Below are positions 1 to 7,334 of a stretch of DNA of 45,126 bases, piece after piece (positions within the stretch are counted from its first letter, which is position 1; every line of letters begins with the position of its first letter). The stretch spans positions 1 through 45,126 of the forward strand of contig JAFSMS010000050.1 of assembly GCA_017447815.1 (NCBI GenBank), read 5' to 3'. The translations under genes were made by a program, and so were the position numbers. Source of the stretch: Bacteroidales bacterium (GTDB taxonomy: Bacteria; Bacteroidota; Bacteroidia; Bacteroidales; UBA932). The notes below the pieces were generated by a model, which searched no databases, had not been told where the DNA came from, and worked only from the letters and a program-made list of their open reading frames with translations.

Positions 1-113
1 CTTATGACATCAAGCGACCGATTGAAGAATCGTACCAGAAGAGACTTGCCAGGCAGGTCGTCTTCGCTCCGGAACTCGGCAAGTGGAACTACCTCGTCAA
101 ACCGGCCAACTGA
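1..113 (+). CDS. 3' end of an unknown CDS
   Basis: The reading frame starting at base 3 is open from the window edge to a TGA at 111-113 and encodes the last 36 residues of a protein. The fragment is charged, and its last residues read NYLVKPAN. I do not recognise the family. The upstream part lies outside the window. It ends about 170 bases before a promoter-like sequence, so it is probably a separate transcription unit from the genes that follow. Confidence 0.5.
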   Translation, partial: YDIKRPIEESYQKRLARQVVFAPELGKWNYLVKPAN

Positions 114-285
114 TGCAACTTATTTTTTACACATTACTTAATATATTACGGAATGCCCACAAATCGTACTTCTCCATTTCAAATATAGACAAAATGGCGG
201 AAAAACTTGAGATTTATTTGGTTAAATTTGACTCTGTAAAAAGGAAAATTGCCAGCCAGGGTGAGTGTTATCACTTGAAAATTGC

Positions 286-549
286 TATATTTGTACATGT
301 TTGGCGGAGTATATCCGTTGAACGCTACATATTAGGCAAAAAGCCAGAGGCTCAAACCGAAAATATCGCCAATATTTATTTGCTGGAGCCTTAGGTGATA
401 ATGCTCATCCTTTTGTCATCGGAGTAGTGGGTTCACCCCCGCGAGCTTTGATACAACTGGCATGAGAATTTATTACTGGACCAGCAGCAATGGCGTTTGG
501 CGACGCTTTCGGTTTCTGGGTTGAAGGTAGTGAGGACTCATGCCTTTTT
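286..549 (+). ncRNA. candidate structured RNA in a gene-free stretch
   Basis: Bases 114-603 hold no convincing gene. A Bacteroidetes-type -7 box, TATATTTG, is at 286-293. Downstream are several nested inverted repeats: GGC/GCC at 335-337 and 343-345; AGGCTC/GAGCCT at 348-353 and 386-391, enclosing AAATAT/ATATTT at 361-366 and 372-377; and GGCATGAG/CTCATGCC at 459-466 and 537-544. The last pair encloses CCAG/CTGG (481-484, 516-519) and GCGT/ACGC (493-496, 503-506) and is followed directly by five T residues (545-549), like an intrinsic end. I infer an RNA of about 250 nt that ends before the DUF6140-like gene, or a structured leader of that operon. No known RNA family was recognised. Confidence 0.4.
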
Positions 550-603
550 GTATTGATACGTCCCGCTCGGAGTTCTCAGGGGCAATATTAAAGCTAACCA
601 CTA

Positions 604-824
604 TGCCTAGATTTCGTATTACCACCAAGCGAGTGTCCCAGATGAATGGCATCCGCATTGAACCCGGTATGTCCGTGGAAGTCGTCACCAACAGCTTCTC
701 CAACCCGCTGCTTACTAATGGCGGTCAGCCAGTCGCCGATGCCTTCATGAGAATCTATGGCATTGATATCCGCAGGGCTGGTATCATGAGCCAGGCGTAT
801 CTTGATGTTGAACGTATAGGATAA
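604..824 (+). CDS. DUF6140-like small protein
   Basis: A 73-residue protein starting MPRFRITTKR and ending YLDVERIG. The pattern (N-terminal beta strand with basic residues, NGIRIEPGMSVEVVT, then NGGQPVADAFMRIYGIDI) matches my memory of DUF6140, a short Bacteroidales family of unknown function. I chose the ATG at 604. An upstream ATG at 540 lies inside the stem and T-run of the candidate RNA and would add residues unlike the family. It sits 6 nt before the 723-residue gene and is probably co-transcribed with it. Its last 34 bases occur again at 3029-3062, in front of the GTPase gene. Confidence 0.7.
791..824 (+). repeat. 34-bp direct repeat, copy 1 (3' end of DUF6140-like gene)
   Basis: The last 34 bases of the DUF6140-like gene, including its TAA stop, match 3029-3062 at 32 of 34 positions. 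The two copies bracket the 723-residue gene. Confidence 0.85.
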
Positions 825-830
825 AGAGAG

Positions 831-3002
831 ATGAGCAAGGAAAGGGTAATTAATCTCATCGCCCAAAATGACACCATGACAGCGGCTGCGGTACTGGCTG
901 ATGATATGGGTTTGGAGTATAATGTGGCATCAAAACTAGTTCAAGCCTATGCACGCGGGGATAAGTCATCTTTGAATAGGGCATATATCGGGGCAGAGGA
1001 TAGTTCTGAGAAGCCTAAGGGGAAGCAGAGTAAGAAGAATAAACAAAATAGCGGAGCCACCATAGAAGATATTTTAAAGAAATACCGTAATATCTGGTAT
1101 GGCGACATGGATAACATATCTTTTGCTGTTTGCCCCGTACCAGAGCACCTATCTGCTGAGGCAAGGGAGCATTTCGAACTAGGGCGGGATGAGTCAATTC
1201 TGTTCTACTACAAAGACGAAGGTTTTTGGGCGGGGCAAAGGAGCTTTACTGTCATAACGGAAAACGGAATTTGTGGACAGAACTCAGATGAAGACGAGTT
1301 GTTATACATCCCTTGGAGCGGGGTGAAAGAGGTTCAGTATAAGGAATACAGTCTTGATTTCTTCGATTATGAAGGAAAGTATTGGCATTGGGGCATAGGC
1401 ATGTTCACAAAGGATACTACTCCAGAAAAAGGGAAAAGGCTAGCCAAGGTTTTTAATGAGTGTGCACAGGTTGTTGAACCGGAGAAAGACCCCTATGATG
1501 AGATTCTAGAATTGGAGAAAGAGGAGAAGTATGATGATGCTTTGCAATTACTGGAGAAGTCGGCAAAATCACAAGAAGTAGAAGAGGACTGCTGGTATCA
1601 TTTTTACAAGGCACGTTTTCTTGTCGAGAGGGAAGAAAAGCTTGAAGAGCATACAGATGAGAGTGTAAAGATAATAGAAAAAGAGTTTCGCAAGGCGATT
1701 GAGCTTAGGGATGAAGATGATGAAGGGATGCCAGCAAGATGTAAATATTGGCTTGCATACCTTAATCACTATACTGGAAGATTCGTTGCCGCCAGGCAAT
1801 ATTTCATTATGGCCATGGAAGCAGAAGCAGAAGGAATGAGGGATAATGCAAATGAGATGGTAGAGGTGGAGGAAAGAAATAATTTGGTAGACATTTGGGA
1901 GAATTATACATCGGTATACGAGTATAAAGACAGAAAATTCATCATGCCCATCAAAGACCAGGATATTGCTGGTTGTGTTGTGGACGGTATTGACACCTTC
2001 AGACTGTCTAATGTCCCGAGCTGTTTTAAATTCCCGACAGGACACCCCATTGCAAATGAACTTTATATAGGTCATCCGTACAATCCCAACATTTATGTCC
2101 CTTACTCTGAATCAGAAGACATTTTCTTCCTGGATAAGATTGACGAATTGACATACTTATTACAGTGTCTTGGTGCTGAAGAGATCGAAATCACATCCAT
2201 TAAGGGTCGGAGCGTCTCAGAATATGAGAATCGTAGCGGCCAAATATCAGCACATCTTGATAATGGTTTGGCTGAGGGTAGTGGCACTTATGGTAAGTCG
2301 TCAAAAAACGACCGAAGCAGAGATTCGCAGCTTCAGCAGTCATTTAAAATTAAGTGCGATCCAATGAGGTACCCTTATGTCCCGGAGGGGCTCATTTGGT
2401 ATGGTGAACAGACTCGTTGGCAGAGAATGGTGGAAGGGCGCCTTAATGGGAATAGGCTGGAGTATAGCGAATCAATTTCTTCCACGGACACCCGTTTTGT
2501 TTCAAATACGGAGAAAAAGGACATTAAAGCTGCCGCAGAGTATCTATGGATCAAGGCTGATGGAAGTGCTGAGTCGAACTTGGAAACGCAATTCAAGGAG
2601 CATACGGAGACGCAGTGGAGAGTGGATGTTAAGTTCCGTTCACTAAGGGATTTCTCCAGCAACCAGGGTGCTAACCAATCAGCCGAAATTCTAAACTCCG
2701 ATGAGCAAGAGTATCTTGATGAAGTTAAGGCCGTTCTGGAAGACGGAGCAATTGGTCCTCGTGAACGGAAATCTTTAGAGCGAGCTCGTGTAAGACTGGG
2801 CATATCAGAAGTTCGGGCAGCAGAGATTGAAGCATCTGTGTCAACTCCCAAACTGACTAACGAGGAGAAGGAGTATCTTGATGAAGTTAAGGCTGTTCTC
2901 GAAGATGGTGAAATCGGTCCAAGAGAGCGGAAGAGCCTTGAACGCACTCGGAATCGTTTAGGTATTAGTGAGGAAAGAGCAAAAGAAATAGAAAAGATAT
3001 AA
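831..3002 (+). CDS. 723-aa multidomain protein: PH-like, helical repeats, beta-rich module, TerB-like repeats
   Basis: No single known family covers this protein. Residues 1-50 form a helical head and about 55-75 a lysine-rich linker. Residues about 115-210 (ESILFYYKDEGFW to the GKYWHWGIG region) resemble a bacterial PH/GRAM-type beta domain. Residues about 220-360 are acidic amphipathic helices suggestive of TPR repeats. Residues about 365-605 form a beta-rich module shared with the tail-anchored protein at 4163. Residues 625-667 and 679-721 are two near-identical copies of a helix-DG-helix unit resembling half of a TerB/DjlA-type domain. There is no signal peptide or membrane span, so it is likely cytosolic. 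Its context between a DUF6140-like gene and a GTPase suggests a scaffold or sensor role (inference). It is flanked by 34-bp direct repeats. Confidence 0.75.
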   Translation: MSKERVINLIAQNDTMTAAAVLADDMGLEYNVASKLVQAYARGDKSSLNRAYIGAEDSSEKPKGKQSKKNKQNSGATIEDILKKYRNIWYGDMDNISFAVCPVPEHLSAEAREHFELGRDESILFYYKDEGFWAGQRSFTVITENGICGQNSDEDELLYIPWSGVKEVQYKEYSLDFFDYEGKYWHWGIGMFTKDTTPEKGKRLAKVFNECAQVVEPEKDPYDEILELEKEEKYDDALQLLEKSAKSQEVEEDCWYHFYKARFLVEREEKLEEHTDESVKIIEKEFRKAIELRDEDDEGMPARCKYWLAYLNHYTGRFVAARQYFIMAMEAEAEGMRDNANEMVEVEERNNLVDIWENYTSVYEYKDRKFIMPIKDQDIAGCVVDGIDTFRLSNVPSCFKFPTGHPIANELYIGHPYNPNIYVPYSESEDIFFLDKIDELTYLLQCLGAEEIEITSIKGRSVSEYENRSGQISAHLDNGLAEGSGTYGKSSKNDRSRDSQLQQSFKIKCDPMRYPYVPEGLIWYGEQTRWQRMVEGRLNGNRLEYSESISSTDTRFVSNTEKKDIKAAAEYLWIKADGSAESNLETQFKEHTETQWRVDVKFRSLRDFSSNQGANQSAEILNSDEQEYLDEVKAVLEDGAIGPRERKSLERARVRLGISEVRAAEIEASVSTPKLTNEEKEYLDEVKAVLEDGEIGPRERKSLERTRNRLGISEERAKEIEKI
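2703..2993 (+). repeat. Tandem coding repeat of a TerB-like unit
   Basis: Bases 2703-2831 and 2865-2993 encode two 43-residue units 54 residues apart. They share EYLDEVKAVLEDG, IGPRERKSLER and LGIS. Identity is also high at the DNA level (GAGTATCTTGATGAAGTTAA is in both), which suggests a fairly recent internal duplication. Confidence 0.85.
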
Positions 3003-3028
3003 GTATCTGACAAACTATAATGCTGGAA

Positions 3029-3062
3029 CCAGGCGTATCTTGATGTTGAACGAATTGGATAA
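3029..3062 (+). repeat. 34-bp direct repeat, copy 2 (relic of the DUF6140-like 3' end)
   Basis: This intergenic segment repeats the last 11 codons of the DUF6140-like gene, with its TAA stop, 6 nt before the GTPase start. It differs from copy 1 at two positions. The ORF it came from is absent upstream of it, so it looks like a junction scar left when the 723-residue gene was inserted or the DUF6140 end was duplicated. Confidence 0.85.
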
Positions 3063-3068
3063 TAAGTT

Positions 3069-3671
3069 ATGGCAGATTTTTTACTGTTTGGCCCACACGC
3101 GGCAGGTAAAACACAATTGTATCACTCTCTAAAGGGATTAGACTATAATGACCCTCAGCAAACAAGCCAGGCGGATTATAAGGTTAAGAAGGATACCCTT
3201 TGGGGTTGGATTGGATTGAGCAAATTTACAATTCATGAAATAGGCGGTAAAGATATTTATCTCTATGATAAAGAGTTCCTGCACCAGGCTTTTGTGTCGA
3301 ACTCAAAGCTGGTTTTCGTGTTCAACGGCAATGACTTGATTAATGAATTGAAGAATTACAAACAGGGCGGGCAGATTAGCGCACTTCTAAAATGTTACGT
3401 AATGCCCGCGCTAATGGGAAAAGACGACGATTTGAACTGCCAACAGGATATCTTTTTTATAGCGACGCATGAAGATGAATATTATGGGACGGAGAGGGAT
3501 ATGGAAACTGAATTATTCTCGTGCTTAGAAAAAGCCAATGAAGAATACCGTAAAGTCGCAAATGGAACAAGGTATCCATTCAAAAAGTTATTGCGAGGGA
3601 ATCTCTTCTGCGTAGATGCAACGGATTCGGCTCAAGTCAGCAAGATTTTTAAAAATATTAACAATTCATAG
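3069..3671 (+). CDS. Ras/Arf-like small GTPase
   Basis: This 200-residue protein starts almost directly with a P-loop: residues 8-15 read GPHAAGKT (GxxxxGKT, Walker A). Later motifs fit a compact GTPase: a T-rich switch I region near 32, IHEIGG at 55-60 in the G3 position (Glu replaces the usual Asp before xxG), ATHEDE at 132-137 in the G4 position, and VDATD at 182-186 in the G5 position. The size and early P-loop recall Arf, MglA and SRPRB-like GTPases, but the G3 and G4 motifs are divergent, so nucleotide specificity is uncertain. The next gene starts 1 nt after its stop, which suggests tight coupling to the membrane-anchored partner. Confidence 0.75.
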   Translation: MADFLLFGPHAAGKTQLYHSLKGLDYNDPQQTSQADYKVKKDTLWGWIGLSKFTIHEIGGKDIYLYDKEFLHQAFVSNSKLVFVFNGNDLINELKNYKQGGQISALLKCYVMPALMGKDDDLNCQQDIFFIATHEDEYYGTERDMETELFSCLEKANEEYRKVANGTRYPFKKLLRGNLFCVDATDSAQVSKIFKNINNS

Positions 3672-3672
3672 T

Positions 3673-4161
3673 ATGATGACAGTATTAACACATCAGAGCG
3701 CCCAGTATCAAGGTGGGGATGTCTTGGTAATTGATGGTGAGAAGAGCTTTTTCTCTGGTACTCCTGCCCAGTTAGAGGCCCAGAAAAAAATTCGTGAGAC
3801 TTCTAATCCTATGTTTGAAAAAAAGGTTCTCGGTATATGCAAAAGTGCAGGGACTTCCGCTTCATTAAAGATATTTATTACTGATTCCGGGGAAATGGTT
3901 GTTTCATCCAATTTTCTAAGCAAAGATGAAAAAGGGCGAAACATCAGTTACGACTTTTTTTGTAATAGTATCGATATCCCAGAAAAGGTTGTTCGAGTTC
4001 TTGCCGATGATTCTCGGATTGCTGGCATGAAGCCAAATCCCGCCGACATACAAACTCTCAACAAATATCTCACCTTTTATAAAAACAGATCACGCAATTA
4101 TGTTATCGCGGGAGCAGCTGCCCTTGTTGTCTTATGGGCGTTAATAAAGATCATTTTTTAA
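3673..4161 (+). CDS. Tail-anchored membrane protein next to the GTPase
   Basis: A 162-residue protein without an N-terminal signal. It has a soluble alpha/beta head (residues about 1-135, including GGDVLVIDGEKSFFSGTPAQ near the start) and a single C-terminal hydrophobic helix at about 142-162 with Arg and Lys just before it. That topology predicts a head in the cytoplasm anchored to the inner membrane by its tail. It begins 1 nt after the GTPase stop and ends 1 nt before the next gene. I do not recognise the family. By context it could recruit the GTPase to the membrane or be its effector (inference). Confidence 0.65.
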   Translation: MMTVLTHQSAQYQGGDVLVIDGEKSFFSGTPAQLEAQKKIRETSNPMFEKKVLGICKSAGTSASLKIFITDSGEMVVSSNFLSKDEKGRNISYDFFCNSIDIPEKVVRVLADDSRIAGMKPNPADIQTLNKYLTFYKNRSRNYVIAGAAALVVLWALIKIIF

Positions 4162-4162
4162 C

Positions 4163-5065
4163 ATGAGTACTCAAGACCTTAAGCCGGCACTTTGTATATT
4201 GAATCCGGACGATGTATACAATTTAAAAAATAATCATGCAGAAGATAGTTATTACTGCATTACGCCATACGAAGCTCTCGAGATGCAAAGCCATGGCATC
4301 ACCTTCCCTGTTGAGCCACACTTGCAAGAAGGATTGGTACTAACTCGCGAACCTCACGGCCGGGGATATTATTATCGTACAGACGAAACAGACTGCCGAG
4401 TTATTAATGAGCGCTGTCTCGCTATCGAGGCGATTCTGTCATATCTGGGAGGAAAGGAATTCCGATATTCGGAAACCTCATCGTTCCGGAGCAAGCATTC
4501 TGCAGACATCGATGTCGAGCTTGGAGGCAAGAAGAGTGGAGTTGAAGTTGATACTAATACGAATGTTAATACCAGTACTAACCAGGGTGAAACAGGGGGC
4601 AAGATAGTTTCCGCAAAATGGAGTGGTAATTATACTCATGAAGGCTATCTACGGGCAGTAGAATTGGCCAAAGCAAACGGGTTAATTTCCGATCCGACCA
4701 TTGCCACTTTGCTGGAGCAACGTCTTCCCAGTCATCCGAACCCCATTGCGTCTCAAGAGTATCACGTGAATGTGACAGCAGACTTGGACAAGAGCATTCA
4801 TGTGTTGGAAGACATAAGCGCAAATCTTCAAGATAAAGTTGGCGGTCATTTAAAGGTGGATGTTAACACTTCACGAAAGGTTGATCAATCCGCCACAGTG
4901 GACTTTTTTGTGTCCTTTGGGCCAATTCCAATAGAGGTTACCCAGAAGGCGATAGAAGATGAAAAGGCTGCAAGCCCTGGAGGCAAAGACAAAAAATGGT
5001 TTTGGCTTGTTGCCGCGTTGGTCACAATTATAGCAATCTCAATTGTGGTGTATATTGTCATGTAA
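4163..5065 (+). CDS. Tail-anchored protein sharing a beta-rich module with the 723-aa protein
   Basis: This 300-residue protein has a long soluble part and one C-terminal membrane helix (about 278-300, starting KWFWLVAALV). Residues about 45-260 align by eye with residues about 395-605 of the protein at 831: both have FP followed by a Pro, an ExLxxxxxP segment, aromatic residues, a helix ending in LG(A/G)xE, strands rich in Ser, Asp, Asn and Lys, and a closing strand V(D)xxVxF. The middle (about 125-150) is rich in Asn, Thr and Asp. The module is therefore present in both a cytosolic and a membrane-anchored form in one operon. No family was recognised. Confidence 0.65.
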   Translation: MSTQDLKPALCILNPDDVYNLKNNHAEDSYYCITPYEALEMQSHGITFPVEPHLQEGLVLTREPHGRGYYYRTDETDCRVINERCLAIEAILSYLGGKEFRYSETSSFRSKHSADIDVELGGKKSGVEVDTNTNVNTSTNQGETGGKIVSAKWSGNYTHEGYLRAVELAKANGLISDPTIATLLEQRLPSHPNPIASQEYHVNVTADLDKSIHVLEDISANLQDKVGGHLKVDVNTSRKVDQSATVDFFVSFGPIPIEVTQKAIEDEKAASPGGKDKKWFWLVAALVTIIAISIVVYIVM

Positions 5066-5246
5066 TCGACAAATATTTGATACACCCATTCGTGTTGCAG
5101 AGGGGCAGATAGAACACCTGAAGCAGCAAATCAGCCTGTATAAGAAGTTCAAGAATCCGGGCTGGGAGGCAGTTGTGGAATCTTGCAACCGGCAGATCAG
5201 GGACAAACAGAAGGCTATCGCAGACATGAAAAAACGTGATAAGTAA
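5043..5246 (+). CDS. Short coiled-coil ORF, possibly a fragment
   Basis: The frame encodes about 67 residues, mostly a charged amphipathic helix (AEGQIEHLKQQISLYKKF, then CNRQIRDKQKAIADMKK). No ATG is available; candidate starts are TTG at 5043 or 5055, both inside or touching the end of the preceding gene. It may be translated by coupling or be the tail of a gene that lost its start. It ends 4 nt before the next start. Function unknown. Confidence 0.35.
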   Translation: MWCILSCNRQIFDTPIRVAEGQIEHLKQQISLYKKFKNPGWEAVVESCNRQIRDKQKAIADMKKRDK

Positions 5247-5250
5247 GGGT

Positions 5251-5748
5251 ATGAGCACCACGGCAAAGGAAAAATACGGCTTCACGGACAGAGAGGTCAA
5301 GGCATATCTTCTTATTTTCCGGGAAGATATCGACACCCTCAAACGTTCACGGCCATACCTATACGAGAACTTGCCTGCGGTCCTTGGTATCCCCGAGAAG
5401 AAATGGAAAGCAGGGATAGGAAGACTGGAGAAGATATTGTTCTATAAAAGGGCGCTCCGAATCTCTGCTGACCACCGGGAATGTCAGATTGGCAAGCGGG
5501 TGATAGTAAAGGTGCTCCTCGACATTATAGATAACTGCCCCAAAACCGAAAATGGATAGAAGGAAGCTCTAGAGAAGGTCAAGAAGGCCATCGAGTTCTT
5601 TGAGCCTATCCCTATCCTCCGCCCTTGGAACGCCGCTGGAAAGATTGACGAGGTACACAAGGAGTGGGCGGAGCGGTTATACCAACAGGAGCTTCAACGG
5701 GTTGAACGGGCCATAGGACTCCATATATGGCAAAACATTGACGATTAG
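5251..5748 (+). pseudogene. Unknown gene interrupted by an in-frame TAG
   Basis: From the ATG at 5251 an ORF of 102 residues (MSTTAKEKYGFTDREVKAYL onward) ends at a TAG at 5557-5559. The same frame then runs on, without an internal ATG, for 62 more well-formed residues (KEALEKVKKAIEFFEP to HIWQNIDD) before the next TAG at 5746-5748. The continuation looks like real protein, so I read this as one gene of about 165 residues with a nonsense mutation. TAG is used as a normal stop elsewhere in this region, for example by the GTPase gene, so wholesale recoding is unlikely. Family unknown; the N-terminal half is helical and basic. Confidence 0.5.
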
Positions 5749-5774
5749 CCGATGAACAAGACCACTTGAGGAGA

Positions 5775-5782
5775 TATCTTTA
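5775..5782 (+). promoter_or_regulatory. Candidate -7 box
   Basis: TATCTTTA is one mismatch from TAnnTTTG and lies 22 nt before the ATG at 5805. No good -33 box is visible. Confidence 0.35.
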
Positions 5783-5804
5783 CACTCCATAAACTGATGT
5801 CCGC

Positions 5805-6467
5805 ATGTTAGAATATGACCTTATAGACTATGGCCTTCGAGTTGTTGGTGAATTGACGGAACCGGGGCATGATCTCCCTTGGCGGAGAAATGCGAAGCTA
5901 TATATTTCAGTTCCAAAGTCATGGCCAATTCCGCCCAGCTACACGGATAGGATAATGCCTGATGGTGCACTAGGAGTTACCGATGCCAACCTTATCAGTC
6001 TCAAGGGCGATTTCAGGGTATTACTGGGTAACGTGGTACGAGAAGATTGGAGAAGGGCATCCCGACAAGTATACTGGTTCACCCATCGCGTCCAGCAAGT
6101 GTTCTGGACTGCCCTTTTCAGCAAGGGAGTCATCATCGCCTTTGAGGATTATGGTCCACACCCGACGAGTTTATGCGCTCCGTTTAACGAGGAAGTATGG
6201 ATTCGTTTTCTTATACCAAAGTCATTATCACATAAGCTTCCTGACGACGTTCCTGATGCCAAGAAGTACATGCACCTGAATGAGCATCAGATATTTTATT
6301 GTCCGGTGGAACCAGCGAATAGAGATGATTATGATGAGTATCTCTACGGTGCACTTGATAAAGATAAATTCTACACTGGGAAAGATGCCACCTGTTTCAA
6401 ACAAGCACCTTTCTTCTTTGACTTTGAGGCCGTAAGGGTCGCTATACAAGGGATTATTAACGCTTAA
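5805..6467 (+). CDS. Unknown 220-aa protein
   Basis: No signal peptide or membrane helix; the composition is that of a soluble, aromatic- and proline-rich alpha/beta protein (WRRNAKLYISVPKSWPIPPS near residue 26, then WIRFLIPKSL near 127). It does not match a family I know. A candidate -7 box precedes it, and the next gene follows 5 nt after the stop, so the two are probably co-transcribed. Base composition resembles the rest of the accessory region. Confidence 0.55.
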   Translation: MLEYDLIDYGLRVVGELTEPGHDLPWRRNAKLYISVPKSWPIPPSYTDRIMPDGALGVTDANLISLKGDFRVLLGNVVREDWRRASRQVYWFTHRVQQVFWTALFSKGVIIAFEDYGPHPTSLCAPFNEEVWIRFLIPKSLSHKLPDDVPDAKKYMHLNEHQIFYCPVEPANRDDYDEYLYGALDKDKFYTGKDATCFKQAPFFFDFEAVRVAIQGIINA

Positions 6468-6472
6468 TAATT

Positions 6473-7075
6473 ATGGATAAAATTAGCACTATGGACGAAA
6501 GCAGAATAGTCTGGAATGAACTTACTCCAACCCAGCAGGCAGTCCTTTGGACAATGGCGTGGTATGAAACAGAGATATCCGCCAAAGTAAGAACGCACCG
6601 CTACTATGAGGCCACAAAGCTTTATCATTTCTCAAAGAAGTTTTACAGAATGGATGAGGGGGAGTTTTACCGAATGTTATATGGATTGGCTTTGGAAACG
6701 GACCTAGTCGAAGCTAATACCGATGGCGAGATCATGACTCCCGACAACGCTGAAGTTGCCCTGCGTGTTCCCTGTGATGTGATTCTCCAGCAGAACACCG
6801 GAGCTCCCTATACAATCCTCAATGAGCTGGCAGAGGCATATAATAAAATACAAGACTGGTCTTCTGCGGACATTACTGCCATGCCAGTAAATGAGTTGGC
6901 GGACATCTGGAGTTATCTGGATGAGCATATCAATCTTGGCCTGGACTTCTGCAACCTCCCTCCAACAAAGGAATACGGAGAGAAGCTAGTCAACCTACTC
7001 GATTCCATCCGAGAACAAACATGGGACCTGCGGCGTAAGATAGTTGAAGACGGTCGGTTACCAGAGAATGAATAA
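6473..7075 (+). CDS. Unknown 200-aa helical protein
   Basis: Predicted soluble and mostly helical, with Trp/Tyr-rich segments near the N-terminus (VLWTMAWYETEISAK) and a charged C-terminal helix (REQTWDLRRKIVEDGRL). It follows the 220-residue gene by 5 nt and likely shares its transcript. No recognised domain. It could be the partner of the preceding protein, but nothing in the sequence shows this directly. Confidence 0.55.
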   Translation: MDKISTMDESRIVWNELTPTQQAVLWTMAWYETEISAKVRTHRYYEATKLYHFSKKFYRMDEGEFYRMLYGLALETDLVEANTDGEIMTPDNAEVALRVPCDVILQQNTGAPYTILNELAEAYNKIQDWSSADITAMPVNELADIWSYLDEHINLGLDFCNLPPTKEYGEKLVNLLDSIREQTWDLRRKIVEDGRLPENE

Positions 7076-7114
7076 TAGATACCAATATCAAGAGATTCAA
7101 AAATAATTAGAAAT

Positions 7115-7231
7115 ATGTTCTGGCTGATACTTTTTAATCTTCTCATCTGGTTGCTTGTATACCTGATTATTACGGGAATTCGAATTTATCAGCCTAACAC
7201 CCAACCCTTGTCAGTTACCGAGGCCAGCTGA
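7115..7231 (+). CDS. Possible 38-aa single-span membrane protein
   Basis: ATG at 7115, stop at 7229-7231. Residues 2-22 (FWLILFNLLIWLLVYLIITG) form a strong membrane helix. The last 13 codons lie antisense to a surface-protein relic, so the C-terminus may be accidental. It could also be the N-terminus of a truncated membrane protein. Confidence 0.3.
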   Translation: MFWLILFNLLIWLLVYLIITGIRIYQPNTQPLSVTEAS

Positions 7232-7326
7232 GCAGCGCTCAGTTTGGCCTTGTTTCTTGCTCCGAAGGTGATCTTCTTGGAGACTCCCGTCCCGGTGAGG
7301 TCGGCAAGGGAATCGCCACCATTACG
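7189..7326 (-). pseudogene. C-terminal relic of a surface/leucine-rich-type protein
   Basis: On the minus strand, 45 codons and a TGA read RNGGDSLADLTGTG, then KKITFGARNKAKLSAAQLAS, and end TDKGWVLG. This pattern (NGGDSL..L, (T/I)FGA.N.AKL, ending KGW.L.) is what I recall from the C-terminal ends of Bacteroidales leucine-rich or BspA-like and phage-tail-associated surface proteins. No start codon or upstream domain remains. I read it as the tail end of a gene otherwise deleted, evidence of rearrangement in this region. Confidence 0.5.
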
Positions 7327-7334
7327 GAAGATTA

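Noticed and set aside
83-394. ORF of 103 residues across the first spacer
   Set aside because: It begins inside the end of the upstream CDS, has no family resemblance and overlaps the promoter-like box and stems of the candidate RNA.
5557-5559. TAG recoding or readthrough in the accessory region
   Set aside because: The GTPase gene and other genes end properly at TAG, so general recoding is unlikely.
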